Translations under genes and position numbers: made by a program
Shown: positions 9,291 through 16,315 of the stretch, piece by piece
How the letters are laid out: each line of letters opens with the position of its first letter
How positions within the stretch are numbered: position 1 is the stretch's first letter
Notes under the pieces: generated by a model
The model's database searches: none
What the model saw: only the letters and a program-made list of their open reading frames with translations
Told to the model about the DNA's origin: nothing
NCBI GenBank assembly: GCA_948847595.1
Contig: CAQOGY010000005.1
Location: forward strand, 124,001-188,000
Direction: 5' to 3'
DNA: 64,000 bases
DNA from: an uncultured Bacteroides sp.
GTDB taxonomy: Bacteria; Bacteroidota; Bacteroidia; Bacteroidales; Bacteroidaceae

Positions 9291-10620
9291 TAGATATAAT
9301 TTTATAATATTGAATAGGATATATGATCGCATATATAAGCATCATTATTATACCCGATATTACTACTCCATATATCCCCACACTTTTCCCCATAACTATT
9401 GCCAGAGGGACATAAATAAAAGGAAGTAAAATTGAAATGTAAAACTGGAGCTTAATTTTACCAATACCATTAATTATACTCAAAAATATATTTGAATACA
9501 TTTGCAATAATAAAAACACGGACAAGAGTATCACAAGATATGTACTTATTTCCATTTTATCACCAAGCCATATATTGAAAAAGAGCGGTGAAATTATTAT
9601 CATGACTATAGCTAACAGTACAAATCCACAATAAATCCGAACCAATTTTGATTTTACATTTTTAATCCAAGCTATATCTTTCTTTGTATAGGCATCTGTT
9701 ACTGCTGACCAGAAAGGAGTCGTTATTATAGTAAAAGCGAAAAGTAATATTGAAAGATACTTATTCACTATATAATATTCGGGAACAGCTTCAGGCCCAA
9801 TAATGTTAGAAATTATAATATTATTACTTTGAAACAGAAATAGGTTCGATATTTGAATGATAAAAAAGGCAGCCCCTAATGTCAATATCTGTCTCACCAT
9901 TTTCTTCTCAAAAAATCGTAAAGACGGTAATACCCTTTTAAATCTTCCTCTAAAATATTTGAAGGTATAGAAAACATATACTAATACAGGAATGATAACC
10001 AAGATAGATCCTATTCCTATTAAAGAAGATATTTTTCCACTCAAATAAAAAATAAAAATAGTCAGCAACGAAATGGATTGAATGGCCAAATTCATATTGG
10101 ATGTAACATCTGGCATCTGATAAGCTAATAAAACAGACTTAAATATACCCAGAATAAAATTCATACACATCATCAGCACAACTATCAGGATCAAAGTATT
10201 AATTTCTGAAGCCATATCTACAGGCGCATTGAAAATCTTGTACCAATTAATAAAAGGATATATGAATACAAATATCACCATAATGAAAGCAAAAATTAAA
10301 ATCATGGCAACATACGCTGTACTAACTACTTTTTTTGCCTCAATATAATTTTCTTCAGCAAGAGACTTTGCTAAAAGATTCCTTAATCCTTGTCCAATGC
10401 CAATATCAAAAAAACCAATCCAGTTTACTAAAGACATTATTGTAACCCATATACCATACCGTGTCTTATCCAGACATTCCAAAAACAAAGGAACATACAG
10501 CATACTTAAAAACAAGCTTGTTCCTTTATTAAGAAACATTCTTGTGATAGCTTTTTTAGCTCTGACTGTACGTCCATTACCTGAATTTAGATAATGCAAG
10601 GCTCCCTTTATCAAATTCAT
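9256..10620 (-). CDS. wzx: Polysaccharide flippase, Wzx-like (MOP superfamily)
   Basis: This 454-residue integral membrane protein has about twelve to fourteen hydrophobic spans. The first repeat reads LNKGTSLFLSMLYVPLFLECLDKTRYGIWVTIMSLVNWIGFFDIGIGQGLRNLLAKSLAE. The YGIWV...FFDIGIGQGLRN block is typical of PST/Wzx flippases. It would flip the undecaprenyl-linked repeat unit across the inner membrane for Wzy. The 3' end overlaps the start of wzy and the start is 9 bp from wecB, so it is mid-operon. Base composition is visibly more AT-rich than the housekeeping genes to the right, as is usual for exchangeable CPS cores. Confidence 0.85.
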   Translation of the reverse strand: MNLIKGALHYLNSGNGRTVRAKKAITRMFLNKGTSLFLSMLYVPLFLECLDKTRYGIWVTIMSLVNWIGFFDIGIGQGLRNLLAKSLAEENYIEAKKVVSTAYVAMILIFAFIMVIFVFIYPFINWYKIFNAPVDMASEINTLILIVVLMMCMNFILGIFKSVLLAYQMPDVTSNMNLAIQSISLLTIFIFYLSGKISSLIGIGSILVIIPVLVYVFYTFKYFRGRFKRVLPSLRFFEKKMVRQILTLGAAFFIIQISNLFLFQSNNIIISNIIGPEAVPEYYIVNKYLSILLFAFTIITTPFWSAVTDAYTKKDIAWIKNVKSKLVRIYCGFVLLAIVMIIISPLFFNIWLGDKMEISTYLVILLSVFLLLQMYSNIFLSIINGIGKIKLQFYISILLPFIYVPLAIVMGKSVGIYGVVISGIIMMLIYAIIYPIQYYKIISNENKSNSIWYK

Positions 10621-10629
10621 CCTTATATG

Positions 10630-11781
10630 CTATGACAAAAAGTTCACGATTCTTCCACATGCCAGTCCATCTCCATAAGGATTGACTGCCATACTCATCT
10701 TTTTATAAATTTCTGCGTTATCCAATAAAATCGAAACTTCATCTACAATCTTATTATAGTCTGTTCCTACCAATTTTACCGTCCCTGCATCCAATGCTTC
10801 CGGACGCTCTGTAGTATCACGCATTACTAATACCGGCTTACCCAGTCCAGGCGCTTCTTCCTGAATTCCTCCACTGTCAGTCAATACAATCGTTGATTTC
10901 TCCATTAAATAAACGAAGCTCAAATATTCAAGAGGTTCTATGAAAAACATATTTTTCAGACTGGACAGATCTTCACCAAATACTTCATGTATAGGTTTAC
11001 GCACATTAGGATTAAGATGCATCGGATAGACAAAATCAACATCAGTATACTTCCTGGCAAGGTCTTTTATGGCTGTACACATCTGAATGAAGCCATCCCC
11101 AAAATTCTCCCGACGATGTCCCGTAATCAGCACCAGTTTCCTGCCATCTCTTAAACGGCCTATATCGTATCCACTTTTTTTCAGCACCTTCTCCAATTCA
11201 GTACTAAGGCTAGTATCCTTCTTGATTTTCGTAACGACTTGATGCAAAGCGTCAATAACGGTATTCCCCGTCACGACAATTGAATCAGGATTTATGTTCT
11301 CCTTTAAAAGGTTGCTTTTACTTAGTAAAGTAGGTGCAAAATTATATGTAGCAATACGTCCCGTTATCTGCCGGTTCATTTCTTCAGGCCATGGGCTATA
11401 AATATTGTGCGTACGAAGTCCCGCTTCTACGTGTCCTACAGGTATTTGTTGATAAAAAGCTGCAAGAGCGGCAGTTGTGCTTGTAGTAGTATCTCCATGC
11501 ACCAATACCACATCAGGTTTCGCCTCTTTCAAAATATCACGCATACCTGTCAATACCCTTGCCGTCACATCGTAAAGGTCTTGTCCCTGTTTCATTATAT
11601 TAAGATCGAAATCAGGTGTTATTTCAAACAAGTCAAGTACTTGGTCAAGCATTTGTCTATGTTGTCCGGTGACACAAACAATGGTTTGAAAGTTTTCCGG
11701 ACACTTCTGAAATTCTTTTACCAATGGTGCCATTTTAATAGCTTCGGGACGAGTCCCGAAGACCAACATTACTTTTTTCAT
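10630..11781 (-). CDS. wecB: UDP-GlcNAc 2-epimerase (non-hydrolysing)
   Basis: This 383-residue WecB-family enzyme converts UDP-GlcNAc to UDP-ManNAc. Visible segments are VMLVFGTRPEAIKMAPLVKEF, VTGQHRQMLDQVLDLF, VHGDTTTSTTAALAAFYQQIPVGHVEAGLRT, PEEMNRQ, LITGHRRENFGDGF and TDSGGIQEEAPGLGKPVLVMRDTTERPE. These cover the UDP-binding Arg, catalytic acid and GlcNAc-binding residues of the family. It lies 9 bp downstream of the UDP-ManNAc dehydrogenase gene, so together they supply UDP-ManNAcA. It is distinct from the CapG-type epimerase of the same locus, and more canonical. Cytoplasmic. Confidence 0.93.
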   Translation of the reverse strand: MKKVMLVFGTRPEAIKMAPLVKEFQKCPENFQTIVCVTGQHRQMLDQVLDLFEITPDFDLNIMKQGQDLYDVTARVLTGMRDILKEAKPDVVLVHGDTTTSTTAALAAFYQQIPVGHVEAGLRTHNIYSPWPEEMNRQITGRIATYNFAPTLLSKSNLLKENINPDSIVVTGNTVIDALHQVVTKIKKDTSLSTELEKVLKKSGYDIGRLRDGRKLVLITGHRRENFGDGFIQMCTAIKDLARKYTDVDFVYPMHLNPNVRKPIHEVFGEDLSSLKNMFFIEPLEYLSFVYLMEKSTIVLTDSGGIQEEAPGLGKPVLVMRDTTERPEALDAGTVKLVGTDYNKIVDEVSILLDNAEIYKKMSMAVNPYGDGLACGRIVNFLS

Positions 11782-11790
11782 TTTGTCTGT

Positions 11791-12996
11791 CTATTTTTTA
11801 AAGATACCGCAGAAATCGAGAATCACCTTATCTTCCCGATATTCAAGAGCTTTGAATGGATCATGCGCAGTCAGGAAAACGATAATATCAGCTTTCTCAT
11901 AAGCATCTCTATAGTCTGTGAGTTTAAATACATTATGCTCTTTGACATTGGGCTCTACTACCAAAATATTAGCATTGTTGCAACTTTGCATAACCTTTGT
12001 GACAATGTATTTAGCCGGTGATTCACGCAAATCATCAATATTTGGCTTAAAGGCGAGTCCCATCATAGCTACACAAGGTTTATAATGATGTTCAAGCTCA
12101 AATTTCAACATTTCGTTCTGCACTTTTTCAGCGCACCAGAATGATTTATAATTATTAATCTCACGAGCCTGCCCTATGATTTTAGATTCCATTGGGAACT
12201 CAGCTGTAATAAAATACGGATCTACAGCAATACAATGTCCGCCCACGCCACATCCCGGTTGAAGAATATTGACACGCGGATGCATATTAGCCAAACATAT
12301 CAGTTCCCATACATTAATACCGGCTTTATCACAAATAAGTGAAAGTTCATTGGCAAAAGCTATTTGTACATCACGACTTGAATTTTCAGTCAGCTTACAC
12401 ATTTCAGCAGTCTTGCTGTTAGTACTATGAAGCGTACCTTTTACAAACTGGTTATAGAAAGCGATAGCTTTATCTGTAGACTTGTCATTTATTCCACCAA
12501 TAACGCGATCATTGTGTACTAACTCGTAAATGACATTACCCGGCAACACGCGCTCGGGACAATAAGCTATATATATTTTATCTATCAATTCGGGACGCAC
12601 TGAAAAAATAAGATCTTTCATTTTATCAGTAGTACCCACAGGCGAAGTAGATTCTATAACATACAAATCACCCTCTTTCAACAAAGGAAGTACAGCGCGA
12701 GTTGCCGATTCTACATATGAAATATCAGGCTCGTGATTTCCCTTAAATGGTGTAGGAACCACCATAAAATAGGCATCGCTTACTTCGGGAACAGTGGCAG
12801 CCTTCAAGCTACCCGTTTTTACCACTTCTTGCAACATCTCCTCCATACCCGGTTCTATGATATGCAATTTGCCCTGGTTGGTCATTTCAACGACTTTCGG
12901 ATTAATATCAACTCCGACTACTTGAACACCGTTTTTAGCGGCAATAATGGCTGTAGGCAGGCCAATATAGCCTAACCCCATAAAACAAGCTTTCAT
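11791..12996 (-). CDS. wecC: UDP-N-acetyl-D-mannosamine dehydrogenase
   Basis: This 401-residue UDP-sugar 6-dehydrogenase has an NAD-binding GLGYIGLPTAIIAAKNG at the N terminus. The following segments are VVPTPFKGNHEPDISYV, IESTSPVGTT, the catalytic-loop region CKLTENSSRDVQIAFANEL, and GVGGHCIAVDPYF with the catalytic Cys in PGCGVGGHC. FKPNIDDLRESPA begins the C-terminal UDP-binding domain. The GCGVGGHCIAVDPYF form is typical of WecC (UDP-ManNAc) rather than Ugd. It oxidises UDP-ManNAc twice to UDP-ManNAcA with NAD. The wecB gene 9 bp downstream supplies its substrate. Confidence 0.92.
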   Translation of the reverse strand: MKACFMGLGYIGLPTAIIAAKNGVQVVGVDINPKVVEMTNQGKLHIIEPGMEEMLQEVVKTGSLKAATVPEVSDAYFMVVPTPFKGNHEPDISYVESATRAVLPLLKEGDLYVIESTSPVGTTDKMKDLIFSVRPELIDKIYIAYCPERVLPGNVIYELVHNDRVIGGINDKSTDKAIAFYNQFVKGTLHSTNSKTAEMCKLTENSSRDVQIAFANELSLICDKAGINVWELICLANMHPRVNILQPGCGVGGHCIAVDPYFITAEFPMESKIIGQAREINNYKSFWCAEKVQNEMLKFELEHHYKPCVAMMGLAFKPNIDDLRESPAKYIVTKVMQSCNNANILVVEPNVKEHNVFKLTDYRDAYEKADIIVFLTAHDPFKALEYREDKVILDFCGIFKK

Positions 12997-13024
12997 GATT
13001 ATTTTATTTTGAATATAATTGAAC

Positions 13025-14167
13025 TTACTTATTGGACGGTACGTGGATATAAGTCTTATACCACTTCCTTCCGGTTAATTTTTCGTGCTTTACGATGGCT
13101 CGATTAATTACAAGATGTGAAGTACACCAAAATATCAAGTCGAAAAGAAGCATGAAAGTTGCATTGATATAAAAAGACAACACAAAATTAGCAGCTACCA
13201 AGAATAATGATAACAATAATAATGTAATCATCACAGTCCTTATCCTCATGCCTGTACGTAACAATTTATGATGAATATGATTCTTGTCCGGCAAAAATGG
13301 GTTACGCCCACTCCTAACACGAGAATAAAATACACGGATAACATCAAGTAGCGGAATAAATAATGTAGAAATAGTCACCATGTTCAAATTCAGCCTGAAC
13401 GGATTCCAATACTCCTGTTGCATCCAAAAATGAAGAATCAAAAAACTAAGAATATATCCGAGAGTCAAACTTCCGGCATCCCCCATAAATAGTTTTCGAC
13501 CTGATATACTGAATACATTATAATAATAGAAAGTAGCGACCACTCCCAAAGTAGCGGAAGCTAAAAGAGCATGAGTCCACTGCCCTACAAATGCACAGAC
13601 TATGATTAACAATCCCAATGCAATACAAGTAAGCCCCGAAGCCAAACCATCAATTCCGTCTATCAAATTAATAGCATTCGTAATATAGACTACAAGAAAA
13701 ACAGTCAGAGGCATACCTATAAATGCAGGGATGGCATGAAGCCCTAATAATCCGCCCAAATCGTTAATCCAAAGACCGGAAAGTGGAAGAAAAGAGGCGG
13801 AAAGAATCTGCACTACAAATTTATACCGATACCCTACTCCCACCAAGTCATCCGCTACTCCAACAAGATACAGCATTGTCGTGCCGGCAACGAGGAAAAG
13901 ATAACGTATGAATAAACAAGACGACCATACGGGAGCAACAGGTTCATTCATATAATAACGGATTCCTGTAATAACACACAAAGATATTAGTATAACAGGC
14001 AGAAAAGCCAGACCACCCAAACGAGGAACGGGAGTTTTATGTACTTTACGGGCATCAGGAACGTCAAAGAGACGTTTCTTATAAGAAATAAATATTATTC
14101 TTGGAATAACAATAGTAGCTAACAGTACTGAAAGTAAAAAAGTACCTCCAATATAAATATACATCAT
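13025..14167 (-). CDS. Undecaprenyl-phosphate sugar-1-phosphate transferase, MraY/WecA family
   Basis: This 380-residue polytopic membrane protein has about ten spans. It shows the family's cytoplasmic loop motifs: KVHKTPVPRLGGLAFLPV near the N terminus, GVADDLVGVGYRYKF (Asp-Asp Mg site), NAINLIDGIDGLASGL, FYYYNVFSISGRKLFMGDAGSL and PLLDVIRVFYSRVRSGRNPFLPDKNHIHHKLL (His-rich loop). It transfers a HexNAc-1-phosphate from UDP to undecaprenyl phosphate, starting each repeat unit. It is the second gene of the CPS operon, 22 bp after upxY. Candidates for the first sugar are GlcNAc or, as in WbpL relatives, FucNAc; the sequence does not decide. Confidence 0.88.
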   Translation of the reverse strand: MMYIYIGGTFLLSVLLATIVIPRIIFISYKKRLFDVPDARKVHKTPVPRLGGLAFLPVILISLCVITGIRYYMNEPVAPVWSSCLFIRYLFLVAGTTMLYLVGVADDLVGVGYRYKFVVQILSASFLPLSGLWINDLGGLLGLHAIPAFIGMPLTVFLVVYITNAINLIDGIDGLASGLTCIALGLLIIVCAFVGQWTHALLASATLGVVATFYYYNVFSISGRKLFMGDAGSLTLGYILSFLILHFWMQQEYWNPFRLNLNMVTISTLFIPLLDVIRVFYSRVRSGRNPFLPDKNHIHHKLLRTGMRIRTVMITLLLLSLFLVAANFVLSFYINATFMLLFDLIFWCTSHLVINRAIVKHEKLTGRKWYKTYIHVPSNK

Positions 14168-14189
14168 AACAAATTATCGTATTTTAGGC

Positions 14190-14768
14190 TTAATTCTTTT
14201 CTCCAATCGGTTCTACGTATCCTACGGGCATATCCGCACAAGCACATCCTAACATGTTTAGCCGGACAGCTATTTTACTTTTTCCATCCACCATTACAAG
14301 TTCCCCTACAAGCCCTGTCAAAGGACCTTTGACTACACGCACTTTTTCTCCGCGTGCCAAAGGAGCGCTATTCATACAAATTGCTTCATCCGAGTAGTCG
14401 AGCATAAAGCGAAAACGAGCCATTTGTTCATCAGGTATTACAGTCGGACTACTCTCACCACGCATTACCATATATCGGCTTACTGTAGAAAAGGAAAGAA
14501 CTTCTTTACGTTCTTTCGGATCTGCATGCACAAATACCATCATTGGAAGCAACACAGATTCAACCACTTTACGGCGGTCGCTCCATTGATGTATTTCCTG
14601 TTGGACTGGTACGAAATTTTCAATCCCCATCTTTGCCAAACGTTCTGCTACCTTCTTCTCATGGTGCATACGCACGAGAGCTACATACCAGCGTTTAGAG
14701 TGTGCTACGCCTTCCCCTGTCCCAATATTAGGCCCAGCAATTAAAGTTCCTTCTTTTCTTAGAATCAT
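14190..14768 (-). CDS. upxY: UpxY-family transcription antiterminator (NusG-like)
   Basis: This 192-residue NusG paralogue has an NGN domain beginning RWYVALVRMHHEKKVAERLAKMGIENFVPVQ and continuing through SVLLPMMVFVHAD. A C-terminal KOW segment reads GEKVRVVKGPLTGLVGELVMVDGKSKIAVRLNMLG. UpxY proteins load on RNA polymerase at the leader of their own CPS operon and prevent early termination. It is the first gene of the locus, directly downstream of an invertible promoter segment (14793-15076). In B. fragilis upxY is followed by an upxZ inhibitor gene. Here the next gene is the initiating transferase after 22 bp, so upxZ is absent at this position. Confidence 0.92.
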   Translation of the reverse strand: MILRKEGTLIAGPNIGTGEGVAHSKRWYVALVRMHHEKKVAERLAKMGIENFVPVQQEIHQWSDRRKVVESVLLPMMVFVHADPKERKEVLSFSTVSRYMVMRGESSPTVIPDEQMARFRFMLDYSDEAICMNSAPLARGEKVRVVKGPLTGLVGELVMVDGKSKIAVRLNMLGCACADMPVGYVEPIGEKN

Positions 14769-14787
14769 ACTTTTTTACCCCTTATAT

Positions 14788-14812
14788 TTCCGTTACTTCT
14801 TAGGTAACGGAA
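14788..14812. repeat. 25-bp palindrome overlapping the upxY-proximal inverted repeat
   Basis: Perfect 9-bp arms, ttccgttac at 14788-14796 and gtaacggaa at 14804-14812, with a 7-bp centre. This looks like a dyad binding site for the recombinase. In an ON-oriented promoter it would also lie in the upxY leader RNA as a hairpin. The distal copy near 15055 keeps only one full arm. Confidence 0.75.
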
Positions 14813-14814
14813 AT
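14793..14814. repeat. Inverted repeat, upxY-proximal end of invertible promoter segment
   Basis: 22 bp perfectly reverse-complementary to 15055-15076. It contains the core ttcttaggtaacgg. Identity stops abruptly on both sides, as expected for a recombination site. Confidence 0.8.
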
Positions 14815-15054
14815 ACAGGGAACCAATAACCTACAATAGTAATAAGAAGAAATGCATACAAATAGGGAAGTTTGGGAGTTTTCTGCCTGATTTACAGAGG
14901 AAAATCGTTCAGTGCAGACAATAGAAATCATTGAACATGAAGCGATAAAGTTTCATGTTCGGATACATTTTTACTATATATTTAAATAAAAAGAGAAAAA
15001 AAAGGAAATTTGCTTGTACGCTATTAACAATTTTGTCTATATTTGCACCGAATA
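14815..15054. promoter_or_regulatory. Predicted invertible promoter segment of the CPS locus (240 bp), OFF orientation
   Basis: The segment lies between two 22-bp perfect inverted repeats and between upxY and a tyrosine recombinase gene, the layout of phase-variable Bacteroides CPS promoters. I find a TAnnTTTG element only on the plus strand (15038-15045), pointing to the recombinase gene and away from upxY. No CAAAnnTA match (minus-strand -7) exists in the segment. In this assembly the locus is therefore read as OFF. This, with the two repeats, accounts for most of the 351-bp gene-free gap 14769-15119. Confidence 0.75.
15014..15045 (+). promoter_or_regulatory. Bacteroides-type promoter inside the invertible segment
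   Basis: -7 element tatatttg at 15038-15045 is a perfect TAnnTTTG. A TTG at 15014-15016 lies 21 bp upstream as a -33 element. Transcription would start near 15052, at the edge of the distal repeat, and run plus-strand into the 3' end of the recombinase gene in antisense. After inversion the -7 would lie at 14824-14831 on the minus strand, with a start near 14817, about 50 nt before upxY. Confidence 0.7.
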
Positions 15055-15076
15055 ATTTCCGTTACCTAAGAAGTAA
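15055..15076. repeat. Inverted repeat, recombinase-proximal end of invertible promoter segment
   Basis: 22 bp starting atttccgttacctaag, perfectly inverted relative to 14793-14814. Confidence 0.8.
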
Positions 15077-15119
15077 TAACCGTGCAATTTAGCTGAATAT
15101 CAAATCTTTAATGTATTTT

Positions 15120-16067
15120 TCACAGAATCCCCCTATAATTCCTCACGTAAGAATAATTCAGTCGATTTACTTTTGTACGTTCGTTCAGGTCAAAGCCTTT
15201 CAAATAGATTTGTGTTGTCTTAATAGATTTGTGCCCTAATGACTCACTTATCATTTCAATGGGAACTCCCCGATATTTAGCGGTAGTAGCCCAAGAATGC
15301 CTAAATGTATAAGAAGTGACGGCTGAACGAATATGTAGCTTTCTGGCTAAACTCTTCAGGTCATTATTAAAACGCCGCAAGGTGGATTGATATTCTTTAT
15401 AGGCAGCCTCTTCATCCCGCTTATTCTTCCCGCTTAATATATAAAAAAGATAATCGGGATGTTCGGGAAGAACTGAGGAATGGAAATTACGAAGTCGGGA
15501 AACAATATCTGATGCCGATTCTAATATTTCCACACTCATGGGAGTTCCTGTCTTGGTGCGATTATATTTCAAGATATTCCCCTCCAAATTCGATTTCTCC
15601 AAATGAGCCAAATCGACAAAAGGCATTCCACAGAACGAAAACAATAAATTGGCAATGGCCTGCGTCCTACGTAACTTTTCAGACTGCGGATCTGTGTAAA
15701 GTAACGTATGCAGTTCGTTTACCGGAATAGCTTTCTTCTGACGAGTATCCACTCCGGTAAATACATCACGAAACAAACGATGCACATAAGGAGTCTGATG
15801 AGCATCTACCCCTTTATTATATATACAGCGTAACATCCGCATATAAGTAGAGATAGTGTTAAGCTTCAAGCGGCAAGCCGACAGGTAGTTGCTGTACCGT
15901 CTTAAATTCTCACGGGTGATTTGTCTGAATGACACACACGGAGTTCCACAAAATACTGTAAAAGAACGTAGTGCATTCTCATAAACATGTGCTGTAGCAT
16001 AGCGCCCCTCACGGCGCAAGCACTCCACATGCTTGTTTGCACATACGGTAAATCCGTCTTTTCTCAT
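15120..16067 (-). CDS. Tyrosine-type site-specific recombinase (CPS promoter invertase), with box-I Arg changed
   Basis: This 315-residue phage-integrase-family protein has an N-terminal SAM-like domain (YENALRSFTVFCGT to about residue 100) and a catalytic domain. Visible catalytic residues are Lys in NRTKTGTPM, Arg in SYTFRHSWATTA, His in ESLGHKSIKTT and the Tyr nucleophile in QIYLKGFD. The box-I segment reads LLFSFCGMPFVDLAHL. Bacteroides relatives known to me have Arg directly before GM, but here the codon is TGT (15630-15632), one transition from CGT. Its position beside 22-bp inverted repeats and upxY indicates a DNA invertase of the Tsr type rather than a prophage or ICE integrase. It reads toward the invertible segment. 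Activity is uncertain because of the missing Arg. Confidence 0.87.
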   Translation of the reverse strand: MRKDGFTVCANKHVECLRREGRYATAHVYENALRSFTVFCGTPCVSFRQITRENLRRYSNYLSACRLKLNTISTYMRMLRCIYNKGVDAHQTPYVHRLFRDVFTGVDTRQKKAIPVNELHTLLYTDPQSEKLRRTQAIANLLFSFCGMPFVDLAHLEKSNLEGNILKYNRTKTGTPMSVEILESASDIVSRLRNFHSSVLPEHPDYLFYILSGKNKRDEEAAYKEYQSTLRRFNNDLKSLARKLHIRSAVTSYTFRHSWATTAKYRGVPIEMISESLGHKSIKTTQIYLKGFDLNERTKVNRLNYSYVRNYRGIL

Positions 16068-16210
16068 AATTCACTATTTTATTAATTTATAAAATCAGTA
16101 TGATATTACGAGAAATAGAACGAATTTCCAATAAAAAGGGTAATTAACTAAGGTTTTCTTATAAAGTTTTTAAAAACCTATACGATTTAATACTTAAAAT
16201 AGGGAGAGCA

Positions 16211-16261
16211 GTCAAAAAACAAACACAGAAAAGGCCGCTCCCGAATAACAGGAACGACCTT
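16211..16261 (-). terminator. Intrinsic terminator after carB
   Basis: Arms 16231-16241 and 16251-16261 pair over 11 bp on the minus-strand RNA, using G-U pairs that would be A-C mismatches on the plus strand. A T-rich run follows (complement of 16211-16220). It ends the glmS-purF-carA-carB unit. The rest of the 248-bp gap to the recombinase gene shows nothing I recognise. Confidence 0.75.
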
Positions 16262-16315
16262 CTATTTCTACATATCAGCATGACACCGTCATACTATCGA
16301 AAGCATGACATCACG

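Noticed and set aside
15120..16067. Recombinase as part of a prophage or integrative conjugative element
   Set aside because: No att duplications at a tRNA and no phage or transfer genes around it. The matching inverted repeats sit at the adjacent capsule promoter.
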